A DNA stretch of 35,234 nt. Origin: Methylotenera sp. (GTDB lineage: Bacteria; Pseudomonadota; Gammaproteobacteria; Burkholderiales; Methylophilaceae). The notes under the pieces are model-generated. The model made no database searches. It saw only the letters and a list, made by a program, of their open reading frames with translations, and was not told the DNA's origin. This document shows, piece after piece, positions 27,242 through 34,910 of the stretch (the stretch's first letter is position 1; every line of letters starts with the position of its first letter). Location: positions 1 to 35,234 of the forward strand of contig JALRGX010000138.1 in assembly GCA_023259635.1 (NCBI GenBank), given 5' to 3'. The position numbers were made by a program, and so were the translations under genes.

Positions 27242-28585
27242 ATGCAAGCTTTAGAAACAATCATCGCAACTTTATCAGGCTGGGTCTGGGGTCCACCGAT
27301 GCTGGCCTTATTGTTAGGTACCGGCCTGTATCTCACGATTTTGCTGAAAGGGATGCAGTTCAGGGCACTGCCATTAGCTTTCAAACTCATTTTTCATAAA
27401 GACCTCCACCAGGAAGGTGATATTAGCCATTTTGCCGCGCTGATGACCGCACTGGCAGCCACCGTAGGCATCGGCAATATCGTAGGCGTTGCAACGGCCA
27501 TCAGCCTTGGCGGACCCGGTGCAGTATTCTGGATGTGGATGACCGGACTGGTAGGAATGGCTACCAAATATGCTGAGGCGGTACTTGCAGTGAAATACCG
27601 TGAAAAAGGTCCGCACGGCATGCGTGGCGGCCCAATGTACTACCTTGCGAGCGGTGCAGGATTACCTGGGCTGGCAACACTATTTGCCGCATTTACCGCA
27701 TGTGCGGCATTTGGCATTGGCAATATGACTCAGGCAAATGCAACTGCAAAAATATTTGAGACCACGTTCCACATCTCACCACTCATTACCGGCTGGGTGC
27801 TAATGATCCTTACTGGCTTGGTCATCATCGGCGGCATTCGCTCTATCGGTCGTTTCACCTCGTTACTGGTACCATTCATGATTGCAGGTTATGTCGCTTG
27901 CGCACTCATCGTGTTAGCGCTGAATGCAAATAAAATTCCACATGCATTCTCACTCATTTTTTATCATGCATTTAACCCTATCTCTGCAACGGGTGGCTTT
28001 ATAGGTGCAACGATTGCGGCAGCAATGCGCTATGGTATTGCTCGCGGCGTATTTTCAAATGAATCAGGACTGGGCTCGGCGCCAATCGCAGCAGCGGCAG
28101 CCAGAACCAATGACCCGGTAAAGCAGGCATTGGTGAGCATGACGCAAACCTTTATCGATACACTATTAGTCTGCACCATGACAGCACTAATCATTCTCAC
28201 CGCAACCTCGTGGACGCAAGGGGTCAGTGCAGGTGAGCTTACCAGTGCAAGTATGGCAGAGACATTAGGCGATACAGGTAAAATCATCGTCGCTATCGCC
28301 ACAGCTTCATTTGCCTATTCAACACTGATAGGCTGGAACTATTACGGCGAAAAAGCTGTTGAGTTCTTATTTGGATCACGTGCCATTGCAGCCTATCGCG
28401 TACTCTTTACCGCCGCCGTGATTGTGGGCGCAACTACCAGCCTTGAGTTTGTCTGGAATTTTTCAGACCTGGCAAATGGCCTGATGGCAATCCCGAACCT
28501 CATCGGCTTATTATTGCTAGCCAAGGTCGTAAAAGCTGAAACAGTGCGTTATTTTTCAGACATAAAAAATAACAAACAAACCTAG
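27242..28585 (+). CDS. Alanine/glycine:sodium symporter, AGCS family
   Basis: Sodium-coupled uptake of alanine or glycine, inner membrane, 447 residues. The family signature GPGAVFWMWMTGLVGMATKY lies near residue 90-110. KYREKGPHGMRGGPMYYL, the SNESGLGSAPIAAAAA loop near 277 and WNYYGEKAVEFLFG near 365 follow AGCS proteins. About eleven hydrophobic segments can be traced. It lies 35 bases upstream of a second sodium-dependent transporter, so the two may be co-expressed for amino-acid uptake. The exact substrate is inferred from the family. Confidence 0.93.
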   Translation: MQALETIIATLSGWVWGPPMLALLLGTGLYLTILLKGMQFRALPLAFKLIFHKDLHQEGDISHFAALMTALAATVGIGNIVGVATAISLGGPGAVFWMWMTGLVGMATKYAEAVLAVKYREKGPHGMRGGPMYYLASGAGLPGLATLFAAFTACAAFGIGNMTQANATAKIFETTFHISPLITGWVLMILTGLVIIGGIRSIGRFTSLLVPFMIAGYVACALIVLALNANKIPHAFSLIFYHAFNPISATGGFIGATIAAAMRYGIARGVFSNESGLGSAPIAAAAARTNDPVKQALVSMTQTFIDTLLVCTMTALIILTATSWTQGVSAGELTSASMAETLGDTGKIIVAIATASFAYSTLIGWNYYGEKAVEFLFGSRAIAAYRVLFTAAVIVGATTSLEFVWNFSDLANGLMAIPNLIGLLLLAKVVKAETVRYFSDIKNNKQT

Positions 28586-28620
28586 GATACTCTCAAAAAA
28601 TAACCCGCAGGAACAACGTC

Positions 28621-29973
28621 ATGATTCATCATCGCAGCGCCTGGCGCAACCGCTGGACATTCATGCTGGCAACCGCAGGTTCCGCCATTGGTTTAGGAAA
28701 TATCTGGAAGCTACCTTACATGATAGGGGTTAACGGAGGCAGCGCTTTTGTGCTGGTATTTATCGCATCCATACTATTTGTGGGCATTCCGCTGATGATG
28801 ACTGAAATTCTGCTTGGCCGGCGCGCACAAAGAAACCCCTTGAATGGCATGGAGTTTCTGGCAGCAGAAGCCAGGGTTTCCCCTAAGTGGAAGCTGCTAG
28901 GCGGCATGGGCATGTTAACGGGCCTGCTTATCTTAAGTTTTTATAGCGTGATTGGTGGCTGGGTTTTAAGCTTTATTTTTGATGCTGCAAGCGGCACCTT
29001 TACCGGCATAGAGGCTGCGCAATCCACCTCTAATTTCAAGAATCTTCTGGCCTCCCCCTTTACACTGCTGTTCTGGCACACGGTCTTTATGTACCTGACC
29101 ATGGGAGTCGTAGCTCGAGGTGTAAACTCAGGCTTGGAAAGAGCCAACAACATTCTGATTCCTGCTCTATTTGCCATCTTACTCATCCTGCTCGGCTACA
29201 GTATGTCTGAAGGGGATATGCGCTCTGCCTTCCACTTTATGTTTAGTTTCGACTTTTCCAAAATCACACCCGTCGCCGTATTGTCTGCGCTGGGCCATGC
29301 CTTCTTCTCCCTGAGCTTGGGTATGGGAGCCGTTATGGTCTATGGCTCCTATTTACAACGTAATGTATCCATTGCACGCACCACTATTTACATTGCACTG
29401 GCAGACACCATGCTTGGCTTATTGGTCGGCTTGGCAATTTATTCTCTCGTATTTGCCAACAACCTGGCCCCGGATGCAGGGCCTGGATTGATCTTCCAGA
29501 CTCTGCCTATCGCCTTTGGCCATATGCCGGCAGGCCGCTTGATAGCCACGCTATTTTTTATGCTGGTTGCATTTGCGGCTTGGTCATCAGCTATTTCACT
29601 GGTTGAACCAACGATTGCCTGGGTTGTTGAAAACACAAAAATATCCCGCAAAACTTCAACCAGCATACTAGGCTTTGCTGTCTGGCTACTCGGCGTTAGC
29701 GTTGTACTCTCATTTAATGAATGGCAGCACATTAAAGTCATATTCGGGCTCAATATTTTTGAGACACTGGATAAGCTCACTTCTACCATTCTGCTGCCGC
29801 TAGGCGGTCTGCTCATGGCAATTTTTGCCGGCTATTTTATGAAAAAATATCACGTACAAGAGGAGCTGAACCTAGAGGATCGTGGATTTAAATATTGGCG
29901 AATCGCTAATAACTACATTGCACCGGTTGCCATTAGCGCTGTATTTTTATATCTGTTCGGCTTGGTAAAATAA
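28621..29973 (+). CDS. Sodium-dependent transporter, NSS (LeuT-like) family
   Basis: Neurotransmitter:sodium symporter family member, in bacteria mostly an amino-acid:sodium symporter; 450 residues with about eleven membrane segments. The N-terminal signature WRNRWTFMLATAGSAIGLGN continues as IWKLPYMIGVNGGSAFVLVF and contains the unwound helix 1 of the sodium site. FFSLSLGMGAVMVYGSYLQ is the helix 6 region. AGGAAC precedes the ATG. It is followed by a strong bidirectional terminator shared with cytochrome c. The substrate is not assignable. Confidence 0.93.
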   Translation: MIHHRSAWRNRWTFMLATAGSAIGLGNIWKLPYMIGVNGGSAFVLVFIASILFVGIPLMMTEILLGRRAQRNPLNGMEFLAAEARVSPKWKLLGGMGMLTGLLILSFYSVIGGWVLSFIFDAASGTFTGIEAAQSTSNFKNLLASPFTLLFWHTVFMYLTMGVVARGVNSGLERANNILIPALFAILLILLGYSMSEGDMRSAFHFMFSFDFSKITPVAVLSALGHAFFSLSLGMGAVMVYGSYLQRNVSIARTTIYIALADTMLGLLVGLAIYSLVFANNLAPDAGPGLIFQTLPIAFGHMPAGRLIATLFFMLVAFAAWSSAISLVEPTIAWVVENTKISRKTSTSILGFAVWLLGVSVVLSFNEWQHIKVIFGLNIFETLDKLTSTILLPLGGLLMAIFAGYFMKKYHVQEELNLEDRGFKYWRIANNYIAPVAISAVFLYLFGLVK

Positions 29974-29986
29974 ACTAAAAACCAAA

Positions 29987-30020
29987 AAGAAAAAGCCAGC
30001 TGAAAAGCTGGCTTTTTCTT
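29987..30020. terminator. Bidirectional intrinsic terminator
   Basis: AAGAAAAAGCCAGC tgaaaa GCTGGCTTTTTCTT. It is symmetrical, with A and T runs on both sides. It ends the NSS transporter transcript on the plus strand and the cytochrome c transcript on the minus strand. Confidence 0.93.
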
Positions 30021-30034
30021 GCATCTAAGCTAGA

Positions 30035-30361
30035 TTACATCGACAGAATCCATGTAACAATAGTTTTAATATCGGCATCTTTAACCTGTGGGCTGTTTGC
30101 CGGCATAGGCATAGGACCCCAAACACCGCTACCACCTTTTTTAACTTTCTCTACCAATTTTGCCTCAGCAGTTTTGTCGCCTTTGTATTTAGCAGCAACA
30201 TCTTTATAAGCTGGGCCTAATACTTTTTTGTCTACACTGTGACAAGCCAAGCAACCACTTTTTTGTGCCAAAGCTTGAGCTGCAGCGGCATCTGCAGCGT
30301 TAACCTGTGCAGCAGCAAACATTGAACCAGCAACAGCGATTGTTAATAATAAAGCTTTCAT
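30035..30361 (-). CDS. Small periplasmic cytochrome c (c551/c552 type)
   Basis: Monohaem electron carrier of 108 residues. The signal peptide MKALLLTIAVAGSMFAAAQV is likely cut after VNA. The haem site is CLACH near residue 36-40 (C-x-x-C-H). The loop SGVWGPMPMPANSP supplies the methionine ligand. PAYKDVAAKYKGD and IVTWILSM are standard for cytochrome c551 (c8). It probably donates electrons to a periplasmic reductase or terminal oxidase; in methylotrophs such carriers also act after methanol dehydrogenase, but that is inference. AAGGAGATAG precedes the ATG, and an FNR-like site lies upstream. Confidence 0.93.
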   Translation of the reverse strand: MKALLLTIAVAGSMFAAAQVNAADAAAAQALAQKSGCLACHSVDKKVLGPAYKDVAAKYKGDKTAEAKLVEKVKKGGSGVWGPMPMPANSPQVKDADIKTIVTWILSM

Positions 30362-30415
30362 GCTATCTCCTTGAATTAACGCTTAATAATAATTATTTAA
30401 TTTTACAACTAGCTA

Positions 30416-30457
30416 ATAATACCCATTATTTAAATTTTAACAAGTGAGCTAAATCAA
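30416..30457 (-). promoter_or_regulatory. Class II FNR-type promoter candidate of the cytochrome c gene
   Basis: On the minus strand, a -10 TATTAT lies at 30421-30416, which puts transcription start near 30409. An FNR/Anr-like site TTGAT-TTAG-CTCAC (30457-30444; 8 of 10 bases fit TTGAT-N4-ATCAA) is centred at 30450.5, about 41.5 bases upstream. That is the class II activation position. No -35 is needed. Confidence 0.5.
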
Positions 30458-30536
30458 ATAATCCCTACTAAAATTCAATCATTTTAAGTTAGACAGACTT
30501 AGCGATACTGTGGAATTTAATAAACATTTAACGCAG

Positions 30537-30574
30537 CAGATAATTCAACGTTGACAGCACCCTGAAATTATCTG
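30537..30574. repeat. Inverted repeat between cytochrome c and yeaD
   Basis: CAGATAATT (30537-30545) and AATTATCTG (30566-30574), perfect nine-base arms around a 20-base loop. It lies downstream of the yeaD stop and may be a weak terminator or operator. Confidence 0.35.
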
Positions 30575-30617
30575 AATCTAAATTAGGAAACTAGAATTCA
30601 TTTAGGAAAAATCAAAC

Positions 30618-31541
30618 CTAAAGCATCTCAACACGATACTCAACAGACATGGTATGCGTTCTGCCAGGGCTAATGACCACCGAGTTTTCCAATGCATTTG
30701 CTGTTTCCACGCATATCATCTGGCGCCATTCAGCCGGCGTGCCCATATCAACCATTTGCTGTGCTTTTTCTTCCCATGGATTCCAGATCACTGTTGACTG
30801 ACTGCCGGACTTTGAAATTCGAATCTGGCGATTTAGTCCGCTATCATGAATCATGCAGTCAGCATTGGTATTCAGGTAAACACGATCAAATTCACCATTA
30901 AACTGTATATCATTACCCTCCACGCGGCGCTCATAATTAAATACCTTATCCGCGTAAAGTGTGTCTTCCAGCCCCTCAATATGGATCGAAGCCACATCAC
31001 TGACCTGGAAATAGGTATGCAAAGCCTCACCCACCATAAATGGATGATCAGCCTTATTGGTAGTGGCAAGATCAACACGCAACGTCTCGCCTACTGTGAT
31101 AGCAACAGTCAGCAAATGCGGGTATGAAAGCTGCCGCTTTGACTCTTCCGGATCCAGCATTTGCAATACCAGACGTGTTGCACCGTCATGCAGTGTCTCG
31201 GCATCAATCAACTGCCACGGCATCACCCGTGCAAATCCGTGTGGGCACAACGTGCTATCGGTAGGATGCGCACCAAACCATGGCCAGCAAATAGGGATAC
31301 CGCCACGAATGGAACGGCCCGGCACATAACGTGCATTGCTTGATAGCCAAAGCACCGGATGCTGCTGTGATTTTGGCTGCCATGCCATGACATGGGCGCC
31401 TTGCAAAGCAACTTTTGCCGTTGCCAGCTCGTTATCGATTTCGATGTAATCCAGACCGCTTTCATCACGAATAAAGCGTATATGATGATGTTCAGCTTCA
31501 GCTACCGGGTTAATCTTTTTTACTGCACTAGTTTGCGTCAT
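30618..31541 (-). CDS. yeaD: D-hexose-6-phosphate mutarotase, YeaD-like
   Basis: Galactose-mutarotase fold enzyme that interconverts alpha and beta anomers of hexose 6-phosphates, 307 residues. Motifs are GGIPICWPWFGAHPTD near residue 80, EALHTYFQVSDV with the catalytic histidine near 173, and MGTPAEWRQMICVETANAL with the catalytic glutamate near 275. It is downstream of ilvD on the same strand with a hairpin between, so probably separately controlled. In methylotrophs with the RuMP cycle, hexose phosphates are central; the link is inference. Confidence 0.92.
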   Translation of the reverse strand: MTQTSAVKKINPVAEAEHHHIRFIRDESGLDYIEIDNELATAKVALQGAHVMAWQPKSQQHPVLWLSSNARYVPGRSIRGGIPICWPWFGAHPTDSTLCPHGFARVMPWQLIDAETLHDGATRLVLQMLDPEESKRQLSYPHLLTVAITVGETLRVDLATTNKADHPFMVGEALHTYFQVSDVASIHIEGLEDTLYADKVFNYERRVEGNDIQFNGEFDRVYLNTNADCMIHDSGLNRQIRISKSGSQSTVIWNPWEEKAQQMVDMGTPAEWRQMICVETANALENSVVISPGRTHTMSVEYRVEML

Positions 31542-31605
31542 TTAAATTTACTCTGAATCTTATGGCCACTTCTATAAGTTATAAAAGCACCCTTACTTTT
31601 AATCA

Positions 31606-31631
31606 AATTGGCCGCCTAATAGCGGCCAATT
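31606..31631 (-). terminator. Hairpin terminator between ilvD and yeaD
   Basis: AATTGGCCGC ctaata GCGGCCAATT, a perfect ten-pair stem. On the minus strand it lies just after the ilvD stop and is followed by TTGATTAAAAG, a poor T tract. Confidence 0.65.
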
Positions 31632-31652
31632 CTTATAGATAATTATGAATCT

Positions 31653-33503
31653 TTATTTCTCGATCTGGGAAACATCACGTACTGCGCCACGCGCTGCACT
31701 GGTACTCATTGCCGCATAGGCTCGCAATGCCGGTGAAACTACACGAACACGGTTTACCGGTTTCCAGGCATCCTTGCCTTTGTCTTCCATTTTCAAACGA
31801 CGGTGCGACAATTCCTCATCGCTCACTGCCAAATGAATGGTGCGGTTAGGAATATCAATCTCGATCGTGTCGTTTTCCTCTACCAGACCAATCGCACCGC
31901 CTTCGGCAGCTTCCGGCGAAGCATGGCCGATACTCAGGCCAGAAGTACCACCGGAGAAACGGCCATCGGTGAGCAAGGCGCATACTTTACCCAAGCCTTT
32001 AGACTTGAGGTATGAAGTCGGGTACAGCATTTCCTGCATGCCAGGACCGCCGCGTGGGCCTTCATAACGGATCACCACAACATCACCCGCCACGATTTTA
32101 TCAGCCAGAATCGCTTCAACCGCAGAATCCTGGCTCTCAAAAATGCGTGCACGGCCGGTAAATTTCAGAATACTGTCATCCACACCCGCGGTTTTAACAA
32201 TACAGCCATCGAGCGCGATATTGCCGTAAAGCACTGCCAAGCCACCATCTTGTGAATAGGCATGTGCTTTATCACGAATGCAGCCTTCAGCGCGGTCATC
32301 ATCCAAATCAGGCCACAGCATGGATTGACTGAATGCAATCGTGGTAGAAATGCCACCCGGTGCAGCGCGGTAGAATTTCTTCACATCTTCATTATCGGTG
32401 ACTTTAATGTCCCATTGATCCAAAGCCTCACCCAAGGTTGCGCTATGTACGGTTGGCGTATCACGATGGATCACACCCGCACGGTCCAGCTCACCTAAAA
32501 TTGCCATTACACCGCCAGCACGGTGTACGTCTTCCATGTGGTATTTAGCTGTAGCAGGCGCTACTTTGCTCACACATGGCACTTTGCGCGAAATCTGGTC
32601 AATATCACTCATCGTGAAATCAACACCCGCCTCATGTGCGGCTGCCAGCAAATGTAACACAGTATTGGTTGAGCCGCCCATGGCCACATCCAGGCTCATC
32701 GCATTTTCAAACGCCTTTAAGTTGGCAATGCTGCGTGGCAGCACGCTGTAATCATCCTGCTCATAGTGACGTTTTGCCAGCTCCACAATCAAGCGGCCGG
32801 CTTTCAGGAATAATTCCTTACGTGCGGCATGCGTTGCCAGGGTAGAGCCATTACCCGGCAAACTAAGACCCAGCGCCTCAGTCAGGCAGTTCATTGAGTT
32901 GGCGGTAAACATACCGGAACATGAGCCACAGGTTGGGCAGGCAGAGCGCTCAATCGCATCTGTTTCCGCATCGCTCACCTTATCATCAGCTGCGGCAACC
33001 ATCGCATCCACCAGATCCAGCTTATGTGTATTGCCATTCCAATTCACCTTGCCTGCTTCCATCGGGCCGCCAGACACGAACACCACCGGAATATTCAAAC
33101 GCAATGCCGCCATTAACATACCCGGCGTGATTTTGTCGCAGTTTGAAATACATACCAGCGCATCTGCACAGTGCGCATTGACCATATACTCCACGCTATC
33201 TGCAATTAGATCCCGACTAGGCAGGCTATACAGCATACCGCTGTGGCCCATGGCAATACCGTCATCCACGGCAATGGTGTTAAACTCTTTTGCCACACCG
33301 CCCGCTTTTTCAATCTCGCGGGCTACCAGCTGACCCATATCTTTAAGATGAACATGCCCCGGCACGAACTGCGTAAACGAGTTGGCAACGGCGATGATAG
33401 GTTTACTGAAATCACCATCTTTCATGCCGGTAGCACGCCACAGAGCGCGTGCACCCGCCATATTGCGACCATGAGTAGTAGTATGTGAACGATAAACAGG
33501 CAT
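31653..33503 (-). CDS. ilvD: Dihydroxy-acid dehydratase
   Basis: Fe-S dehydratase in valine, isoleucine and pantothenate synthesis: converts 2,3-dihydroxy-isovalerate and its homologue to 2-keto acids. Length 616 equals E. coli IlvD. Cluster-binding motifs are [15 protein letters not shown] near residue 118 and [20 protein letters not shown] near 190. The C-terminus has [20 protein letters not shown], the family signature. The N-terminal [20 protein letters not shown] is canonical. It lies divergently from the cassette pair. Confidence 0.98.
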   Translation of the reverse strand: MPVYRSHTTTHGRNMAGARALWRATGMKDGDFSKPIIAVANSFTQFVPGHVHLKDMGQLVAREIEKAGGVAKEFNTIAVDDGIAMGHSGMLYSLPSRDLIADSVEYMVNAHCADALVCISNCDKITPGMLMAALRLNIPVVFVSGGPMEAGKVNWNGNTHKLDLVDAMVAAADDKVSDAETDAIERSACPTCGSCSGMFTANSMNCLTEALGLSLPGNGSTLATHAARKELFLKAGRLIVELAKRHYEQDDYSVLPRSIANLKAFENAMSLDVAMGGSTNTVLHLLAAAHEAGVDFTMSDIDQISRKVPCVSKVAPATAKYHMEDVHRAGGVMAILGELDRAGVIHRDTPTVHSATLGEALDQWDIKVTDNEDVKKFYRAAPGGISTTIAFSQSMLWPDLDDDRAEGCIRDKAHAYSQDGGLAVLYGNIALDGCIVKTAGVDDSILKFTGRARIFESQDSAVEAILADKIVAGDVVVIRYEGPRGGPGMQEMLYPTSYLKSKGLGKVCALLTDGRFSGGTSGLSIGHASPEAAEGGAIGLVEENDTIEIDIPNRTIHLAVSDEELSHRRLKMEDKGKDAWKPVNRVRVVSPALRAYAAMSTSAARGAVRDVSQIEK

Positions 33504-33607
33504 GATAAAAATCCGTAATTATTTGAAGAATAAATAAAAGTGTAATTTTAAACGAGCTAGCGAGAAGTAGCTAAAGAAAAATGCATAAGAATAAAAACAT
33601 CTCTTTG

Positions 33608-33625
33608 ACGGAAAGTTTTCCGTCA
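33608..33625. repeat. Perfect hairpin beside the cassette insertion
   Basis: GACGGAAA gt TTTCCGTC, an eight-pair palindrome 20 bases before the cassette border. It may belong to the host insertion site. Function unknown. Confidence 0.5.
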
Positions 33626-33665
33626 ATTAGGATGCCTACTTTGCGTTAGGCCAATAAATAAGCAA

Positions 33666-34388
33666 ATGGAAAAAGCAGACATCATTAAAGAAATAATTCG
33701 CACTGCTGAAGAAAACGGCGGGATTCCGTTGGGTCGAGATCGTTTTCATCAAATTACTTCTGTTAAATTATCAGATTGGTATGGTAAATATTGGGCCAAA
33801 TGGAATGATGCAATAATTGATGCAGGTTTCGAACCCAATCAAATGAATCAACCATTTGACAGTAAATATCTTCTAGAAAAATATTCAGATTTTATAAATG
33901 AATTAGGGAAAGTTCCGACTGCCCCAGAAGTCAGAATGAAAGCTCGTAACGATGAAAATTTCCCAAGCCACAATACATTCTCAAGATTTGGTTCTAAAAA
34001 AGAACTAGTCGGTCATTTAATTGTGTTTTGTAAGAAGCACAGCAAATACAATCATTTAGTGTCTTTGCTCGAAAGTGCTCCCCATGCCTCACCTTCCGAA
34101 GCTCAAGAAAATGATAAAAAAACTAACGATCAAACTGCATATGTATATCTAATGCAGTTTGGTAATGAATACAAAATTGGTAATTCATTGAATGTAGAAA
34201 GAAGGTTTAGGGAGCTTAAAACACAGATGCCATATGAAGGAAAAATCATACATACAATAGAAACAGGAGATCCTGAAGGTATCGAAGCCTATTGGCATGC
34301 GTTCTTTTCCGACAAGCGCCTTAAAGGTGAATGGTTCAACTTGTCTATATCTGATATTAAATATTTCAAAAAAAGGAAATTGATGTGA
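33666..34388 (+). CDS. GIY-YIG nuclease family protein with N-terminal repeats
   Basis: Protein of 240 residues. The C-terminal domain (residues about 156-240) is GIY-YIG-like (MUG113/T5orf172 group): AYVYLMQFGNEYKIGNSLNV supplies the two tyrosines, followed by the arginine in RRFREL, the glutamate in PEGIEAYWHAFF and the asparagine in GEWFNLS, so the active site looks intact. The N-terminal half holds two copies of a helical repeat like those associated with homing endonucleases: one includes LSDWYGKYWAKWNDAIIDAG (residues about 36-55), the other DFINELGKVPTAPEVRMKAR (residues about 76-95). It is AT-rich and is the only gene of cassette 1. The target and role (defence, mobility or other) are unknown. 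Confidence 0.85.
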   Translation: MEKADIIKEIIRTAEENGGIPLGRDRFHQITSVKLSDWYGKYWAKWNDAIIDAGFEPNQMNQPFDSKYLLEKYSDFINELGKVPTAPEVRMKARNDENFPSHNTFSRFGSKKELVGHLIVFCKKHSKYNHLVSLLESAPHASPSEAQENDKKTNDQTAYVYLMQFGNEYKIGNSLNVERRFRELKTQMPYEGKIIHTIETGDPEGIEAYWHAFFSDKRLKGEWFNLSISDIKYFKKRKLM

Positions 34389-34398
34389 CTAAATATTG

Positions 34399-34477
34399 GC
34401 CTAACAAGTGCTTCGAGTATTGCGCCTTCTGCGCAGCGACCTCGCTACCGCTCGGCCCCTCAAGCTAGCCGTTAGGG
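34399..34477 (+). repeat. attC recombination site of cassette 1
   Basis: R'' is GCCTAAC (34399-34405) and R' is GTTAGGG (34471-34477), complementary at six of seven positions. L'' is GCTTCGAG (34410-34417) and L' is CTCAAGC (34459-34465), complementary except for one extra base in L'', the extrahelical base typical of attC. Spacers are four and five bases. The 79-bp length is within the normal attC range. Confidence 0.85.
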
Positions 34478-34485
34478 TTCTTACA

Positions 34486-34826
34486 ATGGAAATAAAAACT
34501 CATCCGACACATGCTAGAAATACCAAAAATATTATGGTTGGGTTAGGCGCTACCGCTATTTCTGGTTGGGCAATTGCTATGGTAATTGGCAAAACGACCA
34601 AAACCCAGAAATTGTAAATATCCTCGCCTTAATTGTCGTCATATCGGTGATTGGTATTCTTACTACGGCTTCATTACGGGCATTCTTAATACAATGCCCC
34701 TCCTGTGAAAAACTCCTAACCAAACAAGTTTCAGTTAACAAATCAAATGAAACTCGAAAGTTCTGCTGTGAAAGGTGTAACGTTATTTGGGACTCAAAGG
34801 TACAGTATGAATTTGGCAGTGATTAA
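34486..34826 (+). pseudogene. Small membrane/zinc-ribbon cassette protein, likely frameshifted
   Basis: Two overlapping reading frames make one plausible protein. The first (ATG 34486, ends 34617) gives MEIKTHPTHARNTKNIMVGL plus a first membrane segment GATAISGWAIAMVIG. The second, reading from about 34580 in another frame and ending at 34826, gives a second membrane segment VNILALIVVISVIGILTTAS and a C-terminal CPSC..CCERC zinc-ribbon-like part. The second frame has no ATG (only TTG 34566), which suggests a one-base frameshift around the A runs at 34591-34606. It follows the attC by eight bases. It could instead be two overlapping genes. The function is unknown. Confidence 0.55.
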
Positions 34827-34829
34827 ACA

Positions 34830-34887
34830 TCCTAACCTCTCATTCAAACGGGATGCCTAACGGCACCACTTAATTCAAATGTTGAAC
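34830..34887 (+). repeat. Terminal attC-like site of cassette 2
   Basis: TCCTAAC (34830-34836), then an L''-like ATTCAAA, a short hairpin TGCC taac GGCA (34854-34865), an L'-like CTTAATTC and GTTGAAC (34881-34887). The ATT/AAT and AA/TT arms and an extra C fit an attC fold. The final GTTGAAC does not pair with TCCTAAC, as expected if its last bases come from the host target. It is weaker than the first site. Confidence 0.5.
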
Positions 34888-34910
34888 GTAAACTAGATTG
34901 CACAATCACT

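Larger units (their letters stand above)
33646..34887 (+). mobile_element. Two-cassette integron-type array without integrase
   Basis: The left border is G|TTAGGC (33645-33651). Cassette 1 carries the GIY-YIG gene and ends in an attC site (34399-34477). Cassette 2 carries a small broken gene and ends in a shorter attC-like site (34830-34887). The GTTRRRY/RYYYAAC core sites and stem motifs support this, and both cassettes read in the same direction as in integrons. No integrase gene is in the window. It lies between ilvD and a membrane-protein gene. Confidence 0.72.

Noticed and set aside
33603-33651. A true attI site with an integrase next to ilvD
   Set aside because: No integrase gene is in the window and only a lone core site is present, which fits a secondary insertion target better.
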